Assembly (NCBI RefSeq): GCF_004795105.1
Contig: NZ_SSBL01000020.1
Span: 1-64,000, forward strand
Reading direction: 5' to 3'
Length of the DNA stretch: 64,000 nucleotides
Source of the DNA: Streptomyces sp. A0642
GTDB lineage: Bacteria; Actinomycetota; Actinomycetes; Streptomycetales; Streptomycetaceae
In this document: positions 46,267 to 54,394 of the stretch, in pieces
Numbering within the stretch: position 1 is the stretch's first letter
Layout: the number at the start of each line of letters is the position of its first letter
Position numbers and translations under genes: made by a program
Notes under the pieces: model-generated
The model's database searches: none
What the model was told of the DNA's origin: nothing
What the model saw: the letters and a program-made list of their open reading frames with translations, nothing else

Positions 46267-47598
46267 TCAGGATGCGGGCGTGACGCTCGTCGCTCCGGAC
46301 GGCGACGCCTTCTCCCCGGCCCGCACGGCGGCGACCCGGTTCAGATCGATGTCGCGGGTCTCGCGCATCGTCAGGTAGACGACGAGCGAGACCGCGGCGC
46401 AGCCCGCCACGTACCAGTAGAAGCCGGACTCGGCGCCGGCGTTCTTGAACCAGAGCGCCACGTACTCGGCGGTGCCGCCGAACAGCGCGTTGGCGACGGC
46501 GTACGAGAGTCCGACGCCCAGGGCGCGGATGCCGGTCGGGAAGAGTTCGGCCTTCACGCAGGCGTTGATGGAGGTGTAGCCGGTGATCACGAGCAGCGCG
46601 AGGAGCGCGAGGCCGAGGGCGGGCCAGAAGGTGTCCGCGTGCTTGAGCATCGTCATGATCGGCACGGTCAGGAAGGTCGAGCCGACCGCGAAGGTGATCA
46701 GCAGCGGGCGGCGGCCGATCCGGTCGGACAGCATCCCGGCCAGCGGCTGGACGCACATGAAGACGAACAGCGCGCAGAAGCTGACGAGCGAGGCGGTGGA
46801 CTTCTCCATGCCGGCGCTCTTGGACAGGAACTTCGTCAGGTAGGTCGTGTACGTGTAGTAGGCGACGGTCCCGCCCATGGTCAGCGCCATCACGAGGAAC
46901 GCCTCGCGCCGGTGCTGCCACAGCACCTTCAGCGTGCCGCGGTCCTGCTGCTCGGCGGCGCCGGACTCGGCGTACACCTCGGTCTCCAGCATGGAGCGGC
47001 GCAGGTAGAAGACGATGCCCGCGCCGAGCGCGCCGACGACGAACGGGATGCGCCAGCCCCAGCTGTGCAGCGCCGCCTCGGACATGTTGCGCTGCAGGAC
47101 GATCTGGAGGCCGAGACCGACGAGCTGCCCCGCGGTCATGGACACGTACTGGAAGCTGGAGGCGAAGCCGCGCGTCTCGGGCGCCGAGGCCTCGGTGAGG
47201 TACGTGGCGCTGGCCGCGTACTCACCGCCGACGGACAGCCCCTGGAGCAGCCGGGCCAGCATCAGCACGGCGACGCCTCCGTACCCGGCGACGTCGTAGG
47301 TGGGCGCGATCGCGATGAGGACCGCGGAGGCCGACATGAGGGTGACGGTCAGCGTGAGGGCGGCCTTGCGGCCCTTGCGGTCCCCGATCCGGCCGAGCAG
47401 CCAGCCGCCGACCGGGCGCATGAAGAATCCGACGGCGAAGATGCCCATGGTGTTCATGAGGTTGGCGGTCTCGTTGCCTTCGGGGAAGAACGAGTCCGCG
47501 AAGTACACCGCGAAGGTCGCGTACACGAACCAGTCGAACCACTCGACCATGTTGCCGGCCGAGCCGACCCAGATTTTCTTCCACTGCTCTCGTCCCAT
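46267..47598 (-). CDS. MFS transporter, metabolite:H+ symporter (MHS) type
   Basis: 443 residues with twelve predicted helices. N-terminal WKKIWVGSAGNMVEWFDWFVYA and FMRPVGGWLLGRIGDRKGRK are diagnostic for the MHS group (KgtP, ProP, ShiA); LQGLSVGGEYAASATYL is the motif of helix 4. Members carry 2-oxoglutarate, citrate, proline/betaine or shikimate into the cell with protons. The substrate here is not clear. It lies 97 bp after the tetR gene on the same strand and may be read through from that operon. Confidence 0.93.
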   Translation of the reverse strand: MGREQWKKIWVGSAGNMVEWFDWFVYATFAVYFADSFFPEGNETANLMNTMGIFAVGFFMRPVGGWLLGRIGDRKGRKAALTLTVTLMSASAVLIAIAPTYDVAGYGGVAVLMLARLLQGLSVGGEYAASATYLTEASAPETRGFASSFQYVSMTAGQLVGLGLQIVLQRNMSEAALHSWGWRIPFVVGALGAGIVFYLRRSMLETEVYAESGAAEQQDRGTLKVLWQHRREAFLVMALTMGGTVAYYTYTTYLTKFLSKSAGMEKSTASLVSFCALFVFMCVQPLAGMLSDRIGRRPLLITFAVGSTFLTVPIMTMLKHADTFWPALGLALLALLVITGYTSINACVKAELFPTGIRALGVGLSYAVANALFGGTAEYVALWFKNAGAESGFYWYVAGCAAVSLVVYLTMRETRDIDLNRVAAVRAGEKASPSGATSVTPAS

Positions 47599-47695
47599 GG
47601 TGGGACACCGTGCCCGAACCGCGGGACGGCCGACAAGAGTGCAGGGCGCAACGATCGCGCGTACTTACGTGCGTTGCGTTCACGACCGGGTGACG

Positions 47696-48304
47696 TCAGC
47701 CTGCCGCGGTCAGCGATTCCTCCAGGAACTCGGCGACTCTGTCCAGGACTTGGGCACGGCCGGTGCCGGGCAGACCGACCACCAGATGGACGCTGAACCC
47801 GTCGAGCAGGGCGCGCAGCCGGGTGGCGAAGTGCTCGGCGTCGACCCGGCGGAACTCCCCGCGCGCACCGCCCTCGGCGAGCAGCGCCACCAGGTCGCGG
47901 TGCCACGCGCCTTCGATCGCGGCCTGGCGGGCGCGCGCGTCGTCGCCGGCGTCGCGCGAGCGGTTCCAGACCTCCAGCCACAGCGTCCAGTGCGGATCGC
48001 GGTGACCGGCGGGCAGGTAGAGGCCGATGTACGCGTCGAGCCGCTCGCGGACGGTCCCCGGCCCGGACAGCAGCAGGCGCCGCCGGTCCCCGAGCCGGTT
48101 CTCGCTCCACTCCAGGGTCTGGAGCAGCAGTTCGTCCTTGGTGCGGAAGTAGTAGAGGAGGTGGCCGCTGCTCATGCCCACCTCGCGGCCGAGCCCCGCC
48201 ATCGTGAGGCCGTCCAGGCCGCGCTCGGCGACGGTGGCCATGACGGCGGCGAGCACGTCCTCGCGGGGCGGGGCGGTGTTGCGGGTGCGCGGGGCGGGGG
48301 GCAC
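47696..48304 (-). CDS. TetR-family regulator of the urease/agmatine operon
   Basis: 202 residues. N-terminal TetR helix-turn-helix (REDVLAAVMATVAERGLDG, MAGLGREVGMSSGHLLYYFRTKDELL) and an all-helical ligand domain of the BetI type. Start GTG 48304 lies three bases after the agmatine deiminase stop, so it is the last gene of the ureAB-ureC-aguA operon. Two matching palindromes before ureAB are the likely operators, giving a classic end-of-operon autoregulator. Confidence 0.93.
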   Translation of the reverse strand: MPPAPRTRNTAPPREDVLAAVMATVAERGLDGLTMAGLGREVGMSSGHLLYYFRTKDELLLQTLEWSENRLGDRRRLLLSGPGTVRERLDAYIGLYLPAGHRDPHWTLWLEVWNRSRDAGDDARARQAAIEGAWHRDLVALLAEGGARGEFRRVDAEHFATRLRALLDGFSVHLVVGLPGTGRAQVLDRVAEFLEESLTAAG

Positions 48305-48307
48305 GGT

Positions 48308-49321
48308 TCAGACCTTCGGCTGCTGCTGGGTGATGCAGTGGATGCCGCCGCCCCCGGCGAAGATCGCACGGGCGTCGACGAGTGTCACCGTACGGCCGGG
48401 GAAGAGGCGGCGGAAGATCCCGGCGGCGAGTTCGTCCCGCGGGTCGCCGAAGGCGCACAGGACGACGCCCCCGTTGCACAGGTAGTGGTTGATGTAGGAG
48501 TAGTCGACCCACTCCCCTCCGGCCCGCAGCACGGTGGGGGCCAGGACCTCCACGACCTCCAGCGGCCGCCCCTTCGCGTCGGTGGCGGCGCGCAGGATGC
48601 GTACGGTCTCGCGGGTGATCTCGTGGTCGGGGTGGGCCGGGTCCGGCTGGACGTGGGCGACGACGGTGCCGGGGCGGGCGAAGGCGGCCACGATGTCGAC
48701 ATGGCCGAGCGTGCCGTACGTCCCGTAGTCACCGGACAGGCCACGGGGCAGCCAGATGGCCTTCTCGGTCCCCAGGCGCGCGTGGACCTCGGCCTCGACC
48801 TGCTCACGGCTCCAGCCGGGGTTGCGTTCCCTGCCGAGCTGCACGGTCTCGGTGAGCAGGACGGTGCCCTCGCCGTCGACGTGGATGGCGCCGCCCTCGT
48901 TGACCAGGGGCGAGCTGTGCACGGGGACGCCGGCGAGTTCGGCGACGGAGCGGGCGATGTGCCGGTCGTGCTCCCAGCGGGCCCAGCCCTGGGCCCCCCA
49001 GCCGTTGAACGTCCAGTCGACTGCGGCCAGTTCGCTGCCGTCGGTGACGAAGGTGGGGCCGATGTCCCGCATCCAGGCGTCGTCGAGCGGGCGCACCGCC
49101 AGCTCGATGTCCGGGTCGAGCAGGGCGCGGGCGCTGTCCTCCTGGCCGGGGCCGACGACGACCGTCACGGGTTCGAAGCGGCGGACGGCGTGGGCGACGG
49201 CGGCCCAGGCGCGGCGGGCCTCGTCGAGTTCGGCCGGGGTGTCGAAGGTGGGATTGGGGCCCGGCCAGGCCATCCAGGTGCGTTCGTGCGGGGCCCATTC
49301 GGGCGGCATGCGGAAGGTCAC
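48308..49321 (-). CDS. aguA: Agmatine deiminase
   Basis: 337 residues. Peptidylarginine-deiminase-type fold: FRMPPEWAPHERTWMAWP, RPLDDAWMRDIGPTFV, VDWTFNGWGAQGW, GTYGTLGHVDIVAAF and the nucleophile Cys at about 329 in GGGGIHCITQQQ. It converts agmatine to N-carbamoylputrescine and ammonia. GTG 49321 has AAGGA six bases upstream; longer frames are shadows of ureC. Lies 37 bp after the urease-like alpha gene. A carbamoylputrescine amidase is not found in the window, so the operon's next step may involve the urease-like proteins. Confidence 0.94.
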   Translation of the reverse strand: MTFRMPPEWAPHERTWMAWPGPNPTFDTPAELDEARRAWAAVAHAVRRFEPVTVVVGPGQEDSARALLDPDIELAVRPLDDAWMRDIGPTFVTDGSELAAVDWTFNGWGAQGWARWEHDRHIARSVAELAGVPVHSSPLVNEGGAIHVDGEGTVLLTETVQLGRERNPGWSREQVEAEVHARLGTEKAIWLPRGLSGDYGTYGTLGHVDIVAAFARPGTVVAHVQPDPAHPDHEITRETVRILRAATDAKGRPLEVVEVLAPTVLRAGGEWVDYSYINHYLCNGGVVLCAFGDPRDELAAGIFRRLFPGRTVTLVDARAIFAGGGGIHCITQQQPKV

Positions 49322-49358
49322 GGCGGGTCCTTGGAGGAAGAGGAGCGGGGCGGGACGC

Positions 49359-51047
49359 TTACAGGAAGTAGAGGCGGTTGAGGGAGACCGAGTCGGCGGG
49401 CTCGGAGCTGAGCGGTTCGCCGTCCAGCGTGACGAGACCGCTGCGGGCGTCCACGTCGACCGCTCCGGTACGGGAGTTGAGGCGGAGGTCGGCCGGGCCG
49501 ATGCCACGGGTGCCCCGGACGCCGACACGACGCCTGCGGGTCGGCATGGCGTCCGCCCCCAGCTCGGTGGCGGCCTGTGAGACGAAGGCGACCGAGAGAT
49601 CGGCGGCCGTGGCCCCGTACGCGCCGAACTGCGGTCCGAGGACCAGTGGCTCGCAGGTGTCGGTGGCCGCGTTGGGGTCGCCGGTGACGCCGTAGGCGGG
49701 GAAGCCCGACTTCAGGACCAGTTGCGGCTTCGCGCCGAAGAACTCGGGCCGCCACAGCACGATGTCGGCGAGCTTCCCGGTCTCGATGGAGCCGACCTCG
49801 TGCGCGAGGCCGTGGGCGATGGCCGGGTTGATGGTGAGCTTGGCGATGTAGCGCAGCACCCGGGCGTTGTCGTCGCCCGGCCCGTCGCCCTCCATCGGGC
49901 CGAGTTCGGCCTTCATCTTCCCTGCCATGGCGAAGGTGCGGCGGACGGTCTCCCCGGCCCGCCCCATGCCCTGGGCGTCGGAGGAGGTGATCCCGATGGC
50001 TCCCAGGTCGTGCAGCACGTCCTCGGCGCCCATCGTGCCGGCCCTGATCCGGTCGCGGGCCATGGCGGCGTCTCCCGGGAGGTCCGTCTTCAGGTCGTGG
50101 ACCGAGACGATCATCCCGTAGTGCTCGGCGACCGCGTCCCGCCCGAAGGGGAGGGTGGGGTTGGTGGAGGAGCCGATGACGTTCGGCACGCCCGCCATCT
50201 TCAGGACGTTGGGGACGTGCCCGCCTCCGCAGCCCTCGATGTGGAAGGCGTGGATGGTGCGCCCCTCCAGGACGCGCAGGGTGTCCTCGACCGACAGGCA
50301 CTCGTTCAGCCCGTCGCTGTGCAGGGCGACCTGGACGTCGTACTCCTCGGCGACGCGCAGCGCGGTGTCCAGGGCGCGGGTGTGGGCGCCCATGTCCTCG
50401 TGGACCTTGAAGCCGCAGGCCCCTCCCTCGGCGAGCGCTTCGACGAGCGGCGCCTCGTGGGAGGAGGAACCGCGGCCCAGGAAGCCGATGTTGACGGGCC
50501 AGGCGTCGAAGGCGTTGAAGGCGTGGCGCAGGGCCCACGGCGAGTTGACGCCGACGCCCCAGACCGGGCCGAACTCCTGGCCGATGACCGTGGTCACGCC
50601 GGAGGCGAGCGAGGCCTCCATGATCCGCGGCGAGAGCAGGTGGACGTGGGTGTCGACGGCGCCCGCGGTCGCGATGAGGCCCTCGCCGGAGACGATGGAG
50701 GTCCCCGTGCCGACGACGACGTCCACCCCGTCGAGGGTGTCCGGGTTCCCGGCCCGGCCGATCGCGGCGATCCGGCCCTCGCGGATGCCGACGGACACCT
50801 TCCGGATGCCCTGCACGGCGTCGATGACCAGCACGTTGCTGATCACCACGTCGCAGGTCTCGCGGACGGCGGCGGCCTTGAGATGGAGGCCGTCACGGGC
50901 GGTCTTGCCGAATCCGGCGAGGAACTCGTCCCCGGGCTTCTGGGCGTCGGACTCCACCCTGACGGTCAGACCGGAGTCGCCGAGCCTGACCCGGTCGCCG
51001 GCGCGCGGGCCGTGGACGGAGGCGTACTCGTACGGATCGATGCTCAT
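49359..51047 (-). CDS. ureC: Divergent urease alpha subunit
   Basis: 562 residues, full urease alpha length. Metal motif THVHLLSP (HxH), carbamylated-Lys motif ACGFKVHEDMG, ALHSDGLNE, AFHIEGCGGGHVPN and SSDAQGMGR follow the urease order but differ at many usually fixed positions. The flap normally reads MVCHHL and here reads IVSVHDL, so the flap Cys is replaced while one His remains. No ureD/E/F/G accessory genes lie nearby. The ATG overlaps the ureAB stop by 4 bp. It may hydrolyse urea, or another ureido compound linked to agmatine breakdown. Nickel loading would need accessory genes elsewhere. Confidence 0.88.
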   Translation of the reverse strand: MSIDPYEYASVHGPRAGDRVRLGDSGLTVRVESDAQKPGDEFLAGFGKTARDGLHLKAAAVRETCDVVISNVLVIDAVQGIRKVSVGIREGRIAAIGRAGNPDTLDGVDVVVGTGTSIVSGEGLIATAGAVDTHVHLLSPRIMEASLASGVTTVIGQEFGPVWGVGVNSPWALRHAFNAFDAWPVNIGFLGRGSSSHEAPLVEALAEGGACGFKVHEDMGAHTRALDTALRVAEEYDVQVALHSDGLNECLSVEDTLRVLEGRTIHAFHIEGCGGGHVPNVLKMAGVPNVIGSSTNPTLPFGRDAVAEHYGMIVSVHDLKTDLPGDAAMARDRIRAGTMGAEDVLHDLGAIGITSSDAQGMGRAGETVRRTFAMAGKMKAELGPMEGDGPGDDNARVLRYIAKLTINPAIAHGLAHEVGSIETGKLADIVLWRPEFFGAKPQLVLKSGFPAYGVTGDPNAATDTCEPLVLGPQFGAYGATAADLSVAFVSQAATELGADAMPTRRRRVGVRGTRGIGPADLRLNSRTGAVDVDARSGLVTLDGEPLSSEPADSVSLNRLYFL

Positions 51048-51724
51048 CGCTCTGCTCCCAGGTAGCCGCAGGCCGCCGCACGCCGCAGGGCCTCTGCACG
51101 CGCCCCGGGCGCGTCGAGCGGGCCGTCGACCAGCCCGGCGAACCCGATCGCGACGCGGTCGCCGCCGATGGGCACCAGCCCCACCTCGACGGATTCGCCG
51201 GGACCGAAACGGACCGAGGATCCGGCGGGGACGCACAGCCGCATGCCGTACGCCGTCGCGCGGTCGAAGTCGAGCCGCGGGTTGGCCTCGAAGAAGTGGA
51301 AGTGCGAGGTCACGGAGACCGGGACGGTCGCGGTGTTGCGGACGTCCAGCCGTACCGCGGGCACGGGCTCCGGCGTGGGGGGCCCCGGCACGACCGCGCC
51401 GGGCGCTTCGTCGCCGAGGCCGGCGCCCAGCGGCCGGGAGACGACGGCGAGCCGTGATCCGTCGTCGAAGACGGCCTCCACATGGACCTCGGTCACGACG
51501 TCCGCGACCCCGGGCAGCACGTCGTCCGGCCCCAGCACGCCACGGGCGGCCTCGATCGCCTCGGCGAGCCGGCGTCCGTCCCGGGCGGCCTCGCAGACCG
51601 TGTCCGCGATCAGGGCGGTGGCCTCGGGGACGTTCAGCTTCAGCCCGCGGGCGCGGCGGGCGCGGGCCAGCTCGGCGGCTCCGAAGAGCAGCAGCCGGTC
51701 GCGCTCGGTCGGGGTCAGTCGCAT
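51044..51724 (-). CDS. ureAB: Urease gamma-beta fusion subunit
   Basis: 226 residues. The first ~100 residues are a urease gamma domain (MRLTPTERDRLLLFGAAELARARRARG-type start; EATALIADTVCEAARDG; LPGVADVVTEVHVEAVFDDGS). A Pro-rich linker precedes a beta domain (VPVSVTSHFHFFEANPRLDFDR, YGMRLCVPAGSSVRF). Gamma-beta fusions are known in several bacteria. It forms the structural part of the complex with the alpha subunit encoded next, coupled by a 4-bp overlap. The start is preceded by AGGAGGTGCGACGAC-type ribosome site, and then by two TetR-type operators. Confidence 0.9.
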   Translation of the reverse strand: MRLTPTERDRLLLFGAAELARARRARGLKLNVPEATALIADTVCEAARDGRRLAEAIEAARGVLGPDDVLPGVADVVTEVHVEAVFDDGSRLAVVSRPLGAGLGDEAPGAVVPGPPTPEPVPAVRLDVRNTATVPVSVTSHFHFFEANPRLDFDRATAYGMRLCVPAGSSVRFGPGESVEVGLVPIGGDRVAIGFAGLVDGPLDAPGARAEALRRAAACGYLGAER

Positions 51725-51739
51725 GTCGTCGCACCTCCT

Positions 51740-51760
51740 GTTTAGAGCAGCACTCTAAAC
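51740..51760 (-). promoter_or_regulatory. TetR-type operator 1 before ureAB
   Basis: GTTTAGAG-CAGCA-CTCTAAAC: perfect 8-bp arms with a 5-bp spacer, lying 15 bp before the ureAB start, so bound protein would block initiation or early transcription. Confidence 0.7.
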
Positions 51761-51795
51761 GGTGGAAAGGGCAGAAGGGAACCCCGGTCGGCCGA

Positions 51796-51816
51796 GTTTA
51801 GAGCGACACTCAAAAC
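51796..51816 (-). promoter_or_regulatory. TetR-type operator 2 before ureAB
   Basis: GTTTAGAG-CGACA-CTCAAAAC: same left arm and spacer length as operator 1, one mismatch in the right arm, 56 bp further upstream. The repeated design makes chance unlikely. Confidence 0.65.
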
Positions 51817-51839
51817 ACGCTGCCCGTGCAGGGACATGC

Positions 51840-51869
51840 GAAAGGCCGCGCCCGGAGGCGCGGCCTTTC
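51840..51869 (-). terminator. Terminator after ilvE
   Basis: A perfect 13-bp stem (GAAAGGCCGCGCC / GGCGCGGCCTTTC) with a CGGA loop, 24 bp after the ilvE stop. It separates ilvE from the ureAB promoter region. Confidence 0.85.
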
Positions 51870-51892
51870 GTGCGGACAGTGCAGCTGTGGGA

Positions 51893-52981
51893 CTAGTTCA
51901 GCGGGTGCATCCAGCCATGGGTGTCCTCGGCGACACCGCGCTGGATGTCGAGCAGGCGCTCGCGCAGCCGGAGGGTGACCGGGCCCGGCGTGCCGTCGCC
52001 CTGGATCCACTCGCCGCCCGCGCTCTTCACGGTGCCGACGGGGGTGATGACGGCGGCGGTGCCGCAGGCGAACACCTCGGTGAGGGTGCCGTTCGCGGTG
52101 TCGTCGCGCCACTGGTCGATGGAGACGCGGTTCTCCTCGGGCTCGTAGCCGAGGTCGGCGGCGAGCCTGAGCAGCGAGTCACGGGTGATGCCCGCGAGCA
52201 GGGAACCGGTCAGGGCCGGGGTGACGATCTTGTTCCCGTACACGAAGTACAGGTTCATCCCGCCGAGCTCCTCGACCCACTTGTGCTCGACGGCGTCGAG
52301 GTAGGCGACCTGGTCGCAGCCCTTGGCCGCGGCCTCGGCCTGGGCGAGCAGGGACGCCGCGTAGTTGCCGCCGGTCTTGGCGTCGCCCATGCCGCCGGGG
52401 ACGGCGCGGACCCGGTCCTCGGAGAGCCAGATGGAGACGGGCTTCACACCGCCGGGGAAGTACGCGCCGGCCGGCGAGGCGATGACCAGGAAGAGGTACT
52501 CGTTGGCAGGCCGGACACCGAGCCCGACCTCGGTCGCGATCATGAACGGGCGCAGGTAGAGCGACTCCTCGCCGCCGTGGGCCGGGACCCAGGCCGCGTC
52601 CTGCTGGACGAGCGCGTCGCAGGCGGCGACGAACGTCTCGACGGGCAGCTCCGGCATCGCCAGGCGGCGGGCGGACGACTGGAAGCGCCGGGCGTTGGCC
52701 TCCGGGCGGAAGGTGGCGACCGTGCCGTCGGGCTGGCGGTAGGCCTTGAGACCCTCGAAGATCTCCTGGCCGTAGTGCAGCGTCATGTTGGCCGGGTCGA
52801 TCGACAACGGCGCGTACGGGACGAGCTGCGCGTCGTGCCAGCCGCGGCCCTCGGTCCACTTGATCGTCACCATGTGATCGGTGAAGTGGCGGCCGAAGCC
52901 GGGCTTGACCAGGATCGCCTCGCGCTCCGCGTCGGACAGCGGGTTCGAGGAGGGCTTGAGCTCGATCGTGGGCGTCGTCAT
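51893..52981 (-). CDS. ilvE: Branched-chain amino acid aminotransferase
   Basis: 362 residues, matching actinobacterial IlvE. Fold-type IV PLP motifs: GFGRHFTDHMVTIKWTEGRGW, LHYGQEIFEGLKAYRQPDG, DAKTGGNYAASLLAQ (PLP lysine), YLDAVEHKWVEELGGMNLYF and EVFACGTAAVITPVG. It interconverts Leu, Ile and Val with their 2-oxo acids using glutamate. ATG 52981 has GAAGGA nine bases upstream. It lies downstream of leuB on the same strand but is separated from it by a hairpin and has its own candidate promoter. Confidence 0.97.
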   Translation of the reverse strand: MTTPTIELKPSSNPLSDAEREAILVKPGFGRHFTDHMVTIKWTEGRGWHDAQLVPYAPLSIDPANMTLHYGQEIFEGLKAYRQPDGTVATFRPEANARRFQSSARRLAMPELPVETFVAACDALVQQDAAWVPAHGGEESLYLRPFMIATEVGLGVRPANEYLFLVIASPAGAYFPGGVKPVSIWLSEDRVRAVPGGMGDAKTGGNYAASLLAQAEAAAKGCDQVAYLDAVEHKWVEELGGMNLYFVYGNKIVTPALTGSLLAGITRDSLLRLAADLGYEPEENRVSIDQWRDDTANGTLTEVFACGTAAVITPVGTVKSAGGEWIQGDGTPGPVTLRLRERLLDIQRGVAEDTHGWMHPLN

Positions 52982-53090
52982 GAGTGCGTGTCCTTCACCG
53001 GTTTTGTGTGTGTAGGACCACGCCCACGCCAGCTCCTGTCGGACAGGTGCTAGGACGTCCGAGCTTCGCGGCAAGCCACGGTCCCGTTCG

Positions 53091-53119
53091 ATTATCTCTC
53101 GCGGGAGGCCGTGCACGAA
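53091..53119 (-). promoter_or_regulatory. Candidate ilvE promoter
   Basis: On the minus strand TTCGTG (53119-53114), 17 bp, GATAAT (53096-53091). The -10 matches TATAAT at five of six bases; the -35 is poor. It leaves a leader of about 100 nt containing a CCTGTC-C-GACAGG hairpin. Confidence 0.4.
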
Positions 53120-53171
53120 ATGACGTGAATGCGGTCCAGGGTTCGATGGTGACACCCGGGGCCGCACAGGA

Positions 53172-53206
53172 GAAGCCGCCGGGTGCGTGTGCGACCCGGC
53201 GGCTTC
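53172..53206 (-). terminator. Terminator after leuB
   Basis: Perfect 13-bp stem GAAGCCGCCGGGT / ACCCGGCGGCTTC with a 9-base loop, 17 bp after the leuB stop. Confidence 0.85.
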
Positions 53207-53223
53207 GTGAGGGAGTCGTCGGA

Positions 53224-54264
53224 TCAGCCCGCTACGCGTACCGCGAGCGCGTCGCCGATCTCGTCGGTGCTGCGGGCACTGCCGTCGCGCTCCGCGAGGT
53301 CGGCGGAGACGGCGTCCTCGATGCGCACGGCCTCGGCCTCGTAGCCGAGGTGGCGCAGCAGGAGGGCGACGGAGAGGATCGTGGCGGTCGGGTCGGCCTT
53401 GCCCTGGCCCGCGATGTCGGGGGCCGAGCCGTGGACCGGCTCGAACATCGACGGGAAGGCGCCCGTCGGGTTGATGTTGCCGGAGGCGGCCAGGCCGATG
53501 CCGCCGGAGACGGCCGCGGCGAGGTCGGTGAGGATGTCGCCGAACAGGTTGTCGGTGACGATGACGTCGAAGCGCTCCGGCTGGGTGACGAAGAAGATCG
53601 TCGCCGCGTCGACGTGCAGGTAGTCGGTGGTGACCTGGGGGTACTCGGCCGCGACCTTGTCGAAGGTGTTCTTCCACAGGTGACCCGCGTACACGAGGAC
53701 GTTGTTCTTGTGGACCAGCGTCAGCTTCTTGCGCGGGCGGGCGGCGGCGCGCTCGAAGGCGTCGCGGACGACGCGCTCGACACCGAAGGCGGTGTTGAGG
53801 CTGACCTCGGTGGCGACCTCGTGCTCCGTACCGGTGCGCAGCGAACCGCCGTTGCCGGTGTACGGGCCCTCGGTGCCCTCACGGACCACGACGAAGTCGA
53901 TGTCCGGACGGCCCGCCAGCGGGGTCGCCGTGTTGGGGAACAGCTTCGACGGCCGCAGGTTGATGAAGTGGTCGAAGGCGAAGCGCAGCTTCAGCAGCAG
54001 CCCGCGCTCCAGCACGCCGGAGGGCACGGACGGGTCGCCGATCGCACCGAGCAGGATGGCGTCGTGACCCTTGAGGGCCTCCAGCTCCGCGTCCGGGAGG
54101 GTTTCACCGGTGCGGTGCCAGCGCTGGGCGCCGAGGTCGTACTCCTTGGTCTCCAGCTTCACATCCTGCGGGAGAACAGCGTTGAGGACCTTGAGTCCCT
54201 GGGCCACGACCTCCTGGCCGATACCGTCACCGGGGATCACTGCGAGATTGATGCTGCGAGACAT
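53224..54264 (-). CDS. leuB: 3-Isopropylmalate dehydrogenase
   Basis: 346 residues. Beta-decarboxylating dehydrogenase motifs: AVIPGDGIGQEVV, LLGAIGDPSVPSG, VVVREGTEGPYTGNGG, LVHKNNVLVYAG, DAATIFFVTQPERFDVIVTDNLFGDILTD and FEPVHGSAPDIAGQ. It oxidises and decarboxylates 3-isopropylmalate in leucine synthesis, using NAD and Mg2+. Start ATG 54264 fits the conserved N-terminus; the frame opens 60 bp earlier but adds unrelated residues. The ribosome site is weak. Followed by a terminator and then ilvE. Confidence 0.97.
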   Translation of the reverse strand: MSRSINLAVIPGDGIGQEVVAQGLKVLNAVLPQDVKLETKEYDLGAQRWHRTGETLPDAELEALKGHDAILLGAIGDPSVPSGVLERGLLLKLRFAFDHFINLRPSKLFPNTATPLAGRPDIDFVVVREGTEGPYTGNGGSLRTGTEHEVATEVSLNTAFGVERVVRDAFERAAARPRKKLTLVHKNNVLVYAGHLWKNTFDKVAAEYPQVTTDYLHVDAATIFFVTQPERFDVIVTDNLFGDILTDLAAAVSGGIGLAASGNINPTGAFPSMFEPVHGSAPDIAGQGKADPTATILSVALLLRHLGYEAEAVRIEDAVSADLAERDGSARSTDEIGDALAVRVAG

Positions 54265-54394
54265 GTCCGGCACACTACTGCGCGTCCCATCCCATGACAC
54301 GTTACGTCCACCATACGGACACATGGGCAGCTGTACGTGTACCGTTCACCTACCCGACGGAGTGCGGTCAGGCGGCGGGTGGAGGTTGTCGCCC

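Noticed and set aside
49359..51734. 791-codon frame suggesting a urease alpha fusion protein
   Set aside because: The extra N-terminus is the wrong frame of ureAB; ureC starts at ATG 51047 with a 4-bp overlap.
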